Notes: a model not told the origin generated them from the sequence alone. A DNA stretch of 64,000 nt from Spirogloea muscicola (GCA_009602725.1 WELB01000010.1:409151-473150), one strand, 5' to 3'. Shown: positions 1-9,562, numbered from the stretch's first letter. Made by a program: numbers and translations.

Positions 1-283
1 CCTGGCCCGCCGCTGCCGGCACGGCGCGCGCCAGCGCCCAACGGCGGCGGCGGCGTCTCCGAGCGACGGCAGGCGCCCGGGCTGCGCCGCCCTCGCCGCG
101 CTGAGGGCGAGCGCGGAGCCACTTGCGCCGTCGCTGGAGGACCGGCGCCCACGGCGGGGAGGAGCGCGGGGGGCTCGCACGCTGGCTCGCGGCACGGGAG
201 CCGCCACCGACGTGGCTCAGGCTGCGCCCGCCCTCGGCGCTGGTGCGTCCTGGTGCCCCCTGAGGACTGTGACAGGGTTTTGC
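1..283. other. GC-rich sequence, possible upstream exon of the seryl-tRNA synthetase
   Basis: Very GC-rich DNA with an open frame on the plus strand starting at base 2 that is rich in Ala, Arg, Pro and Gly. It may hold the first exon and organelle transit peptide of the SerRS gene that follows, because the first clear SerRS exon has no ATG in frame before an upstream stop. It could equally be the edge of another gene. The window border prevents a decision. Confidence 0.3.
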
Positions 284-530
284 TTCAGCGCTACGTGTCT
301 GGGTCCAGGGTTCAGTTCTATGGGCGAGGGTTGAGGGCTCAGGGTTCAGTACTCAGGGGGCAGGATTCAGGATCCAGGGTCCAAGGGTGCAGGGTTCGAA
401 GGTCAGGGGTTTAAGGTTCAGTGGCCGGGGTCCAGGGTTCTGGGTTCAAGGGTTCAGGGTCCAGGGTTGAGGATGACAGACCTTAGGGTTCAGGGTCCAA
501 TTCCAGGATTTAGGTTTCTGAGTCACTAGC
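284..530. repeat. Degenerate telomere-like G-rich minisatellite
   Basis: About 250 bases of loosely repeated 7-mers such as TTCAGGG, TCCAGGG and GTTCAGGG, related to the plant telomere unit TTTAGGG but too degenerate to be a true telomere. The tract ends at an AG at about 529-530 that would serve as the splice acceptor of the next SerRS exon, so it probably lies inside that gene's 5' intron. A second tract of the same kind lies in the first intron of NUP210 (36,732-36,845). Confidence 0.75.
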
Positions 531-3500
531 TCCGTCCCTCCGCTGCGGCTGAGACGCAAGCTCCGACGGTGGTTATGGCGGCCTCCAGACGGCGCAAAAG
601 GCACGGCTGCGTCTGAGCCCCCACGGCCGCCACCGCCGCCGCCGGTGGCGTGGAAGGCCGCCATCGACTTCCGGTGGATCCGCGACAACCGCGACGCCGT
701 GGAGCGCAACGCTGCACTGCGGCGTTCCACTGCCGACGTCGGCAAGGTCGTCAGCCTTTATGAGGCCTTCTCCCAAAGGACGGCGGTAAGCTAAGAGTGC
801 ATCCCATTCATCGGATGCGACTGTCTGGAACATGTCAAGCTCTTGATGTGATTCAGCATCCAAAAGTAAGAGCTTAGGACATAAAAATTCTATGGGCTGG
901 GATTCCGCTTGACTCAGGAGGCTGATACTTGTTCCTATATGTATTTTCCCTGATTCCTAAGCTTCTATTTTAGTGCTCAGTGCTTTATGTTGTATCCTCT
1001 CTCTCGTACTCCAATGGCCATACTGGCCACAAGAGCTCCCTAGAGCCGGCGGTCGTTGAGCCAGGTACAAGAGCTATGCTGGTTGCAGCCCCGCCTGGAC
1101 TGGCTCATCTCAATTGGCGCCCTCCGCTTGCTGATGTGCAGGCGGTGGACAAATTGCGTGCGGCTCGCAATGCCGTGGCCGCCTCCATGAAGGGCAAGCT
1201 GGGCGCGGCAGAGCGGGAGACCCTCATTGAGGAAGGTGAGTTGAGCTCACTGCGGGGCCCAGAGGAGGAAGAGGCCTCGTGCTCCATTGCAGCGGCTTTG
1301 CTGCTGGGTCCGCCGCTTGACGATGACGTCCGGGTGCCGCTGCTGCGGGCAGGGAAGCGCCTCAAGGACGAGCTTGCAGGGCTTGAAACGGAGCTGACGG
1401 AGCTCACTGACGAGCTGCAGCGCGAGGGCCAGCGCATCCCCAACATGACGCACCCCGACGTGCCAGCTGGCGGCGAGGACGTCGCCGCGCTCCGGAAGAT
1501 GGTCTGTGGCCCCGTCGCCTCGAGGACACCCAAGCGAGGCCCTCGCAGTCGCAGTTGTGCCCCTGAAAGCAGGCGAATGGGCAGAGGGGTCCATCCAGGG
1601 AGGCTGTTATAGTGGACTGCTGATGTAGCAGAGTCAGCGGGTCTGGTTCTAAGGGTCCAAGAATATGAGAGTAATGTTTGGGAACCATAGGATTGCCATT
1701 GCTGATTCTTGGCTGGTCTCTGGTGGGATATTCAGGTCGGCGCCAAGCGAGCATTCGACTTCCCAGTCAAGGATCACGTTGAGCTGGGCCTTGCACTGAA
1801 CCTCTTCGACTTTGACGCTGCGTCCGAGGTGGGCCATCCATTGTCAGCCCACTGCCCTCGCGCACCATAGCTGTTTGTGCCGGAGTGGTTGGCAGGGCTG
1901 CCACTGACGCCACGAGCTGCTTCAGCACGCCAGGTCTCTGGAACCAAATTCTACTACCTGAAGAACGAGGCTGTGCTGCTCGAGATGGCGCTCGTCAACT
2001 GGGCTTTGTCGAAGCTTGTTGCACGTGGGTTCATGCCGCTGAGCACGCCGGACCTTGCGAGGGCGAGTGTTGTAGAGAAATGCGGTTTCCAGCCGCGCGC
2101 TGAGAACACGCAGGCAAGTTTCTGAGTGTCCCCTGAGCCTGAAAGCGGGATTCGCACACAGAGGGCATTGACTGATGAACAAAGTCAGGTTGTTGGATCC
2201 TGATTTGGCAACGCTTGACTTGCAAACTCTTTTCTTCATCATACTTACAGGTCACCAATGTGATTGTGCATTGTCAGATATATGCAATAGAGGGTATGGA
2301 CCTCTGCCTGGCAGGAACGTCAGAGATTCTTGTCGGGGGGATGTTCATGGACAAAATTCTGGCGGAGGCGGACCTCCCAATGAAAGTCGTGGCTTTCTCC
2401 CACTGCTTTCGCACAGAGGCTGGCGCTGCTGGCCGCGACACCAGGTCCGCGGCAGTGATGTTCGAGGTGCAGCTCCTTTGGGCTAAGGCTCACTTCATGT
2501 GCTTCTAGAACTTGGGGTTTTTGTCAAATCTGAGGACAGAGGAGTCCAGGGTCAAGTTGGATCCTGTGACCTTGCTGTGGCGCTTGGCCAGCGGTGCGGC
2601 GTGTGGCCTTGACCCGCATTCCATGTTGGTGCATCCACTGCCGGCAGGGGGCTGTACCGCGTTCATCAATTTAGCAAGCTGGAGATGTTTGCGCTGAGTG
2701 CGCCCGAGGACAGCGATGCATTGCTCGAGGAGCTCATTTGCATCGAGGAGGAGCTCTACTCGTCTCTTGGCCTGCACTTTAAGTGAGCGGCCGACGCTCA
2801 CCTGCTGAAGCGGCTGTGACAAACCATGGCCAACTTGTAAATAGACCAGAGAGGCTGGTTAATGCTGCTGCTTGACGTGAAGTGTCCTAGCACTAGACCC
2901 AAACGTGATGATGCTTTTGCAGCTTTGTGTGCCATTTGGATCCATGGCATGAGGGCAGCTTCACTTCATTTAGACCTCAGGTCAAGCACGACACAAGCTC
3001 TTCGAGTGCAGGATTTCACCTCATCAAGCTTGCATGCTATGCAGGACGCTGGACATGTCCACCGAAGACCTAGGCGCCCCAGCGTACCGCAAGTACGACG
3101 TGGAGGCCTGGATGCCTGGGCTCGACCGCTATGGCGAGGTATAGGTGCAGACACCCAGCAGGGACCTCGAAGCTGACTCTCAAGAAGCCCTAGCTCCAAG
3201 CTTTTGTGACTCTTGACTCTGACATTCTTGCACTAGATGCACTTGACTTTTGTCAGCTGCATCTGACATTACTGTGCATGGCTCATTATGCATGGCTGCA
3301 GGTTTCAAGCGCGTCCAACTGCACTGACTACCAGGCCCGTCGGCTCAACATGCGGTACCGGCCGGCCACCCCTCTTGCTGGGAGTAGCGGCAGTAGTGCT
3401 GCCGAGGTGCCCACTAGGAAGGGCAAGGCAAGTGGCGCGCAGCAGCCGCCGCGATTCGTGCACACACTGAATGCGACGGCAGTAGCAGTGCCGCGGATGA

Positions 3501-3604
3501 TCATCGCCATCCTGGAAAACTTTCAGGAGGCGGATGGGTCAGTAACTGTTCCCCAGCCGCTCGTCCCCTTCATGGGCGGCTTGACATCCATAAAGAGGTC
3601 ATGA
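531..3604 (+). CDS. Seryl-tRNA synthetase, organelle type (multi-exon)
   Basis: Charges tRNA-Ser with serine using ATP; the sequence resembles the bacterial-type plant enzymes targeted to mitochondria and plastids. Exons in order: 531-785 (N-terminal arm, [17 protein letters not shown]); 1,141-1,232 (coiled-coil arm, [11 protein letters not shown]); about 1,350-1,500 (second arm helix, [10 protein letters not shown]); about 1,741-1,830 ([14 protein letters not shown]); about 1,941-2,113 (catalytic core start, [11 protein letters not shown]); about 2,250-2,452 (motif 2 region, [16 protein letters not shown]); about 2,648-2,788 ([14 protein letters not shown]); 3,041-3,139 ([11 protein letters not shown]); 3,301-3,604 ([16 protein letters not shown], and motif 3 region [14 protein letters not shown]). 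It ends LTSIKRS, the normal family end. The true start lies upstream, probably in the GC-rich sequence at the window edge. The first 15 or so residues of exon 531-785 and the proline run are not conserved. Identification is firm; organelle targeting is inferred from family similarity. Confidence 0.93.
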
Positions 3605-5010
3605 AGAAGCACAAACTTGGTAGCCTTGCGTGTGTCATTGTATTCCTGCAAGATCTATATTTACAGCAACGTGGTTGTCAAGAGCCAAGTGATGAGTGAA
3701 TCCGATCTTCCAACTGCCAGCAATGTCACAGCAAGGAAGCACGACAAGAACCTGAGACCAATTTGCCATCAATGCCTATATTGAATGTGAGGCTGAAGGC
3801 TTGCCCTGGTGGGTCAGCGGTCAGTATTAGGTAGTTCAGCAGTCCACTGTGAGAAGGGCAGCCACTAAGGCTGCTTCAGGGCTAGAGTGAGTGCTGCGGC
3901 ATGATGAGAAATCTGATCTTCTGGCCTGTGTCCATGGGCATGTGCAATCTTGGACTCGAACTGCCATGCTCTCAGGTCCGCTTTTGCTTTATGGACGTCT
4001 ATGAGTACTACACCTGGTATGGACTGGATACAGGCAGGTTGCAGCACCTATTGCTCACTTTAGGTCAGGGGCCTATCCGTTTGTGATGGTGAACTTGAGT
4101 AAGCAATCTTGAGTGGCTTGGAACACCGAGCCCACTTTCACAATAGACATGCTCCCCGTGGCCGCCAGAAGTCGACCCAAAATTGTCAAACAGCACCTGA
4201 TGGTGCTACTTGACACCTAGAGCCTACCTCAGCGGAGGGGGAAGATCTTTGTTCTGACTGCTGACTATTTTGAGAAGCTGCCTCTCCTTCAGAAAGGTGA
4301 GATGGCAGATAGTATCTGCTGCACAGCGAGTCCGCTGCAGCTGCTTTTGCTCATTGGTAGGTAAAATTCAGGTCTCCTTAGGTGCTTGCGACACCTCATT
4401 TCCATCTTCAGAGTTGCTGCATCGTGTCCAACTCATAAGGGCTTCACTGAGCATAAGGAGGTCGAATTACATGAAGTATCAGTGCAAGAATCTCTTGAAT
4501 CTCTATGACCCGCGATGAAAGGCGGGTAAAGCTATGATTGTCCTATGCTGCTGCGAATGTGAGTTGCTGCAGGCCCAGAGACCACAGCCTCTAGGCCTGA
4601 CTTTGTTGTGATCATTTTCAGCTGAAGTCAATACATCTGAAGGGGGATACAGCTAAAGAAAGTCCAAGTCGGCAGACTGGGGGTTGCTGCAGACCAGAGC
4701 CTCTGGCCCTGCCTTTGATGTGACCACTCTTCCTTCTCAAATCAAGTCTGCAGTCAAGCAAGTACTGACTCCTCCCGGTACAAAGCTCTCTATCAGCCGA
4801 CATGCCCAGCACAGCAATCTGCCAACTCGCCTTTGTGAGCACAACCTCCTGCTGTGAATGATTGAAGCAGAGAGGATCACATCAAAGACGCCAGGAGCCT
4901 CAAAGTGTGGATTGCTGTGATGCCTTGCGGCAATGATGAAGTGGCGGTTTGGAGCTGACATTTGTCAGACTTGGGCAGGGATCTATGGATTCCTTGGGTC
5001 CGGCCCTTGT
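3605..5010. other. Intergenic, with possible unrecognised exons
   Basis: No known gene is recognised. Short plus-strand stretches look protein-like: 3,978-4,040 (RFCFMDVYEYYTWYGLDTG), 4,165-4,205 (RSRPKIVKQHLMVLL) and 4,236-4,300 (GKIFVLTADYFEKLPLLQKG), the last followed by a GT. They could be exons of a small gene or remnants of a dead one. The remainder, including the two related segments near 4,560-4,600 and 4,680-4,720 that share ttgctgcaga-ccagag-type words, shows nothing clear. Confidence 0.3.
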
Positions 5011-5014
5011 AAGA

Positions 5015-5175
5015 CCTTGTACAGTCCTTTGGACTGACCTTTCACAGCCATTGCCTTACTTTGAGAGAACTGTTCGTCTTTTGGATCTCTCTAACCCAGG
5101 CGCATTGGTCGAGGAACGACAGTCCTCCGTGAAGAAGAAAGTGCTCGCCCATTGAGAATAGGGGCTGGAACAACC
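5015..5175. mobile_element. Two LINE 3'-end fragments in opposite orientation
   Basis: A sense fragment at about 5,018-5,075 (GGACTGACCTTTCACAGCC and following bases) and an antisense fragment at about 5,125-5,165 (TGCTCGCCCATTGAGAATAG, then GGGGCTGG). Both match the 3' terminal hairpin and end sequence of the LINE lineage found elsewhere in the window, for example at 60,866-61,766. Only the last tens of bases are present, as expected from 5'-truncated insertion. Confidence 0.65.
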
Positions 5176-5740
5176 AGCCGTGAGCCCTGCGGACGCTAAG
5201 CTTATGAGGATGGCAGGCGAGCAGCAAGGCCGAAGACGGGGCCTGGAGGCAGGCAGGCGCTGGAGTCATAGCCTGCATCGCGCGCCAGAAGGCCAAAGCA
5301 GCCAAGTACAAGGCGAGCACATCTGGGGGGGCACAAGGGCGCCGATCTCGAGTACCACAGGCGGCCCACTGAGATGCGCAGGAGGTCAGCGCCCTTGCTG
5401 GCCAGCCTGTTAGACGACCATGAAGGCGGGGCAGGCGGTCGCCCTTCTCTTGCATTGCACTTCTTCCAGTGCCTTTTGCGGGTGGGTTGACAGCTCTTTT
5501 CCGGCACAAGCTTTCTGCAGCAATGGGCTCCACAACATGTATAGCCTGACTGCTGTCGCTTGCCACCAGTCAATCTGGCCGCGCTCCTGTCGCTTTGTAA
5601 CTCAGAGATGTGCGCCTTGCGCTCTTCGCCGCGAACAAAGGCCAAATTGGCCAAATACAAAGAGAGAAGTGGCACTCCCAAGGGGGGCAACGGACGCCTG
5701 TGCGTTGAACGGTCGTCGTATTTCCCTCCTCACACCCTTC

Positions 5741-5788
5741 TTTGTACTTGGCCACACATGGCCTCCCCATCTCTTAATATACACGCAT
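5741..5788 (+). mobile_element. LINE 3' tail fragment (subfamily A)
   Basis: Carries the end block TTGGCCACACATGGCCTCCC, CATCTCTTAATATACACGC, nearly identical to the ends at 6,780-6,821 and 9,505-9,549. It stops exactly where the next LINE body begins, so two copies lie head to tail. It may be the tail of an older copy that was hit by the newer one. Confidence 0.75.
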
Positions 5789-6821
5789 TTTCTTCTCAGC
5801 GCTTGCTCAAGCACCAGACAAAGCGGCACAGGCCAGACTTGTTGCTGCAGTTGAGGACGAGCGTCGCAAGGCTTTGAGGACGATGCCGGATATCAAGACC
5901 AATCCAAGGAGTCTGGCATCGCTCGCAACGCCTGGGGCAACGGATTGGCTCACCACACACGCAATCCACAACGCTTTCCAAATCAGCCCTGAAGCATTCC
6001 AGTCGCTTCTCCAGCTGTTCCTGGGCCTGCCCCCGACCTGCCTGATTGGAGTAACTCAGTGTGAGTGTGGCTTCCGTGCGGAGGGCGGAGACCTAGCCAC
6101 CCACATGCTGCGGTGTCCTACAGGCCCTGAGGTGGTGGGCGTCCACAATCTCCTACGAGACACCCTGGCGAGCTTGATGCGCGACGCCGGCTACCGCGCC
6201 ATTGTGGAAGTAAGCAGTGTAATGCCCATCACCACGGACCCAGGGTCGCCATCGCACCCTGGACATTGTGGTGTACAACCTGGCGGAGGCCCACGAGCCT
6301 TGGTGGATGTGGTGGTGACCGAGGCATGCAAGAGTTCCGCTTCCACACACATTGCTGGCCACGCAGTGGGAGGTGCTGAGCATAGAAAGCTCCGACACTA
6401 CTCTGACAACCCCCGCAGCGACCACCTTCTCACGGCCGCAACCGACATTTTCGGCTGCTTGGGTCCTCGCTTCCATACCCTACTTGAGAACATAGCGAGT
6501 CTGGGATATGCACGACGCGAGGATATGCTTCCAGCCCAGATGGGTTTGCCGGCAGCCTATCTGTCATTTTTGCGACGTCGAGTGTCAGCTTGTCTGCAGC
6601 GAGCTCAGGCTCATGCGTTGCATCAGAAAGCTGGTCGAGCCTTGGCTTTAGTTCAAGAGCTTGTCCATTGCCGTTTTCGAATTCGAGCCTTAGTTAGCGA
6701 CCTCTATGTGCTGACTCGTGGTTACTGAGCGGGTCAGCTTAGCAGCAGGTGACGTACCTTTGTCAATGTGCTTGCCTTTGTACTTGGCCACACATGGCCT
6801 CCCCATCTCTTAATACACACG
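5789..6821 (+). mobile_element. 5'-truncated LINE with restriction-like endonuclease region (subfamily A)
   Basis: The C-terminal part of a non-LTR retrotransposon polyprotein, followed by its 3' UTR. The frame is open from just after the upstream tail (SALAQAPDKAAQARLVAAV) to a stop at 6,726-6,728. About residues 62-81 counted from the Met at 5,874 form a zinc-knuckle-like C-x-C-x11-H-x3-C (CECGFRAEGGDLATHMLRC). Downstream LVDVVVTEA matches the second acidic element of a PD-(D/E)XK-type (restriction-like) nuclease as in R2, NeSL or RandI-type elements. The first acidic element is obscured around 6,240-6,290, where the frame appears to slip (a protein-like RTLDIVVYNLAEAHE lies in another frame), so this copy is probably dead. 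No reverse transcriptase domain remains. The 3' UTR runs 6,729-6,821 and ends in the block shared by four other copies. Confidence 0.8.
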
Positions 6822-6995
6822 TTTTCAATGGGGGCAAGGGCTGTGAAAAGCCAGCCCGAAATTTTTTTGACAAAGGTTCGAAGGCAAACACATCAAATGA
6901 CGTACATCACTCACAGCAGATAGTCCCGCTCGTCACCACGGGTCATGCATGAAGGTCGCTAAACTGAACGATGCCTGAAAATCAGATGGCAGATT
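6822..6995 (-). mobile_element. Antisense LINE 3' UTR copy abutting the previous element
   Basis: Read on the minus strand, 6,995-6,890 aligns loosely with the 3' UTR of subfamily A (TTAGCGACCT, then a run like GTGGT-ACGAGCGGG). It continues into the hairpin end GGGCTGGCTTTTCACAGCC at about 6,843-6,862. It thus links the subfamily A UTR with the hairpin-type end seen at 60.9-62.5 kb, suggesting a single lineage. It meets the preceding LINE tail to tail. Confidence 0.6.
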
Positions 6996-7106
6996 CGAAG
7001 CCCTTTCTGCCACCATAAAGCTGGGCAAGCTCTAGTTGATGCGAAGCATTAGCCTGAGCACGCCGCAAACAGGCCGGAAATCGTCGTCGAAAGTACAACA
7101 GATGTT

Positions 7107-7230
7107 GTAGCAGATCGGGCTAACCGATACAGTAGATAGTGGTAAGCGGATGATGTAATGAAGATTGCCTATAAAGTAGGAGCAGGACATTCGTCGCATT
7201 CTACGGGGTACCCTATCCGCCCCAGACCTT
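7107..7230 (+). repeat. Promoter-like repeat, copy 1
   Basis: Shares an ordered series of blocks with 8,592-8,725: GATCGGGCTA, CAGTAGATA, a GTAAT block, TATAAA at about 7,170-7,175, and a GGTACCC-TCCGCCC end. The spacing of an AT-rich stretch, a TATA box and a GC-rich start resembles a small promoter. It may be the 5' or LTR-like end of an unrecognised element. No coding sequence belongs to it. Confidence 0.5.
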
Positions 7231-7264
7231 TTGCCCGTTACATAGAGAAAGCGGCCGCTGACAT

Positions 7265-7295
7265 TTAAAGAGCGGCTGTGAAAGCCAGCCAGAGG
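7265..7295 (-). mobile_element. Short antisense LINE 3' hairpin remnant
   Basis: GGCTGTGAAAGCCAGCC at about 7,268-7,284 is the antisense form of the hairpin found at the ends of the LINE tails. Nothing else of the element is recognisable here. Confidence 0.45.
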
Positions 7296-7603
7296 CATGC
7301 AGGTGTTCATGACGGCGCCACAGGCTAGGCAGCCAGGGCGCTCTTAGTACCCCCGTGTCAGCAGTAGGAAATCAGATCAGCTGAGGGGAGGGAGAAGAAG
7401 AAGCAACCCCGCTGCGCAAGCCAGAGGCTGCTGCAAGGGCGAAATTACATTGAGGGAGATGCCGGGTACAGGGTCGCGGGATCGGTTCCCCGGGCGAGCA
7501 AGTCGGGGAAAACCGGACTCGGCCACGCGCCACGCGGAGGCGCCGCCAGCTTGCCTGGCTTCTAGACGCCCCTGAGTATCGACGGGGGCACTGCCTCCGC
7601 GGA

Positions 7604-7815
7604 AGAAAGGGCTCGCCCATTGAGGATAGGGGCTGGACAAGCCAGCCCAAAAAGGAATGAACAAAGAACGAGAAGGGGGCCAGAGGAAGCCAGAGGAAGC
7701 GCTAAGAAACCAAAGCACACAAAGAAAGAAAGCAGCTACAAATTACTCAGTAACCCCTGCTAAGCAGCCGCAAATCAGAGAGGCTAGGGTCCTGGAAGTG
7801 GGTCCCCTGGACAGA
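7604..7815 (-). mobile_element. Antisense LINE 3' UTR copy (subfamily B)
   Basis: Nearly identical to 61,064-61,200. It contains GGGCTCGCCCATTGAGGATA, the hairpin GGGGCTGGACAAGCCAGCCC, then AACGAGAAGGGGGCCAGAGG and a GCAGCTACAAATTACTCAGT block. It is the reverse complement of a subfamily B 3' end. The close match to the copy 53 kb away suggests recent activity. Confidence 0.8.
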
Positions 7816-7880
7816 GCCAGAGGCAGCAGCGAGGGCTCTCCCGGCACGAAGGTGCAGTCCGCGGGGGCCCTCCACGACGG

Positions 7881-8125
7881 GCCCCTATCCTCAATGGGCG
7901 AGCCCTTCTCCACGACGCCCCACAGCGCGGCGATGCTCCAGAGCTACGCCGCTCCAGAGCTACGCCATACAGGACGTCATCGCCGTGATCGCCAAACTGG
8001 CGATCCAGGCGTAGCTCTGGAGCATAGCCGCACTGTGGGGCGTCGCGGAAGAAGACGAAGGTGCTCGCCCATTGAGAAGAGGGGCTGGCAAAGCCAACCC
8101 AAAAAGAATGGACAATGTTCAAAGC
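7881..8125. repeat. Foldback (inverted-repeat) structure built from two LINE ends
   Basis: The left arm at 7,881-7,950 pairs with the right arm at 8,008-8,085. The arms share the LINE end (GGGCGAGC with CAATGGG/CCCATTG) and a further block outside any other LINE tail (GACGCCCCACAG, ATGCTCCAGAGCTACGCC). The spacer is about 57 bases and holds a partial direct duplication, GCTCCAGAGCTACGCC, at 7,951-7,966. The right arm continues outward into an antisense hairpin end (8,081-8,125, GGGGCTGGCAAAGCCAACCC). Arms of 70-78 bases with few mismatches would fold strongly. It is probably an inverted duplication of an insertion site rather than a coding element. Confidence 0.8.
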
Positions 8126-8591
8126 CAAAGAAAGAGGTGCTGAAAAAGGACTACACTACAAAGTGCAAGATGGTGCAGAGGGAGATAAGGAAGGCCCCCG
8201 CGGAGGCGGTGCCCAAGTCGTTGCTCAGGGACGTCCAGAGGTCAGGCAGGCCGGCGGCGCAACGCCGCCGCGTGGGTTGTGACGCCGAGTCCGGTTTCCT
8301 CCACTCGTGGGTACCGAGCTTCCATCTGGGCTCGGCCAGACGAGCGGCCCCATAGAAGGTGAAAATTGGTCGCCCCCAATGACCAGCGTGATATTATTCA
8401 CCAGCCAAAGTACCAAGGTAGCTCATGACCCCTGAGGGCGAGCGGCCCCAAGGAGCTGAGGCTCTTGAGGGGCGATGAACACTTGCGGCGGCGGCGGAGA
8501 CGCGACGGACGTCGGAGAGGCGATGGACGCCGGAGACGCAGCGGACGCCGGAGATGCGAAGGACAACTCCCAGCTAAAGGGGGGAGTAGTG

Positions 8592-8725
8592 CAGTGGATC
8601 GGGCTAGCCAATAATCAGTAGATAATGGTTAGCAGATTATGTAATAAACGAAGCCCATAAATGCTCGGACTCGGACGGGTGTCGCACCCGACGGAGTACC
8701 CCTGTCCGCCCTGGACCTCTTGGCT
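8592..8725 (+). repeat. Promoter-like repeat, copy 2
   Basis: The second copy of the element at 7,107-7,230, with GGATCGGGCTAGCCAATA, AGTAGATAATGG, TATGTAATAA and a GTACCCCTGTCCGCCC end. The TATA position reads CATAAA. Just downstream, 8,676-8,690 forms a small perfect hairpin (CGGGTG-TCG-CACCCG) not conserved in copy 1. A sense LINE hairpin end follows at about 8,735. Confidence 0.5.
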
Positions 8726-8727
8726 TT

Positions 8728-8775
8728 GGATATTGTCCATCTTTTTGGGCTGGCTTTGCCAGCTCCTCTCTATGG
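8728..8775 (+). mobile_element. Sense LINE 3' hairpin end
   Basis: TTGTCCATCTTTTTGGGCTG, then GCTTTGCCAGC and CTCTATGGG, match the 3' end of subfamily B in sense orientation. Only about 50 bases are left. Confidence 0.6.
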
Positions 8776-8949
8776 GATTCACTTGCGCGCAGGCCGCGCT
8801 TTGGCTGCGGCCTCCAGCTTCCGTTAGTGCGACATCTATCCGTCTGCTAGCTATTCCAGTTTGCATCTACTGACTAGAGGTTACTGAGAGTCTCCTTGCT
8901 GCCGCCTTAGCAAGTAGTACCTTGCTTTCTGCACCATCCGGCTCCTTCA

Positions 8950-9125
8950 GACCTTGTCCATTCCTTTGGGCTGGCCTCTCACAGCCACCAGTCAGTTTGG
9001 CCGCTCTTTCTCTGTGGGCGAGCAATTTCTTTCTTGCCCGTTACAGTATGCACCTAAGAAATTGCGCGCAGAGGCCAGCCCTAAAAGAATGGACAAAAAT
9101 GCAAAGAGCCAAAAAGATGCCGAAA
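8950..9125. mobile_element. Pair of LINE 3' hairpin ends facing each other
   Basis: A sense end at 8,955-9,020 (TGTCCATTCCTTTGGGCTGG) and an antisense end at 9,071-9,125 (GAGGCCAGCCCTAAAAGAAT) are near-perfect reverse complements over about 25 bases and about 90 bases apart. The arrangement could be mistaken for a MITE with terminal inverted repeats. The same two sequences occur singly elsewhere in the window, which favours two independent truncated insertions. Confidence 0.6.
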
Positions 9126-9335
9126 GGAAAACTACACAGCTAGACACAAGACGACGCAAAGGGAAGCTCAGTATTAGAAATGCAGCTGGCAAGCCCATCT
9201 CAGCCGGAAACACATCTGCACGTCGCCCAAACCTAGACTGGCATTATTCTAAAAGGAGCGTGTGCATACGAGGACCTGAACAGCCACATTTAGGTCGACT
9301 GCAGCTGGCAGACTGCAGGGCACCCCCCTCGCATT

Positions 9336-9549
9336 GCTCATGCGTTGCATCAGAAAGCTGGTCGAGCCTTGGCTGGTAGTTTGAGAGCTTGTCGATTGCC
9401 ATCCGGTATTCGAGCATCAGTTAGCGACCTCTGCGTGCTGACTTGTGGTTACTGAGCGGGTCGGCTTAGCAGCAGGTGACGTGCATTTGTCAATGTGCTT
9501 GCCTTTGTACTTGGCCACACATGGCCTCCCCATCTCTTAATATACACAT
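9336..9549 (+). mobile_element. 5'-truncated LINE tail (subfamily A)
   Basis: Matches 6,605-6,821: GCTCATGCGTTGCATCAGAA, GACCTCTGCGTGCTGACT, GGTTACTGAGCGGGTC and the end block TTGGCCACACATGGCCTCCC. The copy begins near the last codons of the ORF and ends TATACACAT. Confidence 0.85.
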
Positions 9550-9562
9550 CTTCCTCAGCATG

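Noticed and set aside
388-402. GGTTCGAAGG words (also at 6,880) as T-arms of tRNA genes
   Set aside because: No cloverleaf can be drawn around them; no acceptor stem or anticodon arm.
7657-8355. 232-residue plus-strand frame and other frames at 7.4-8.4 kb
   Set aside because: They run through antisense LINE tails and the foldback; the repeats explain them and no protein family is visible.
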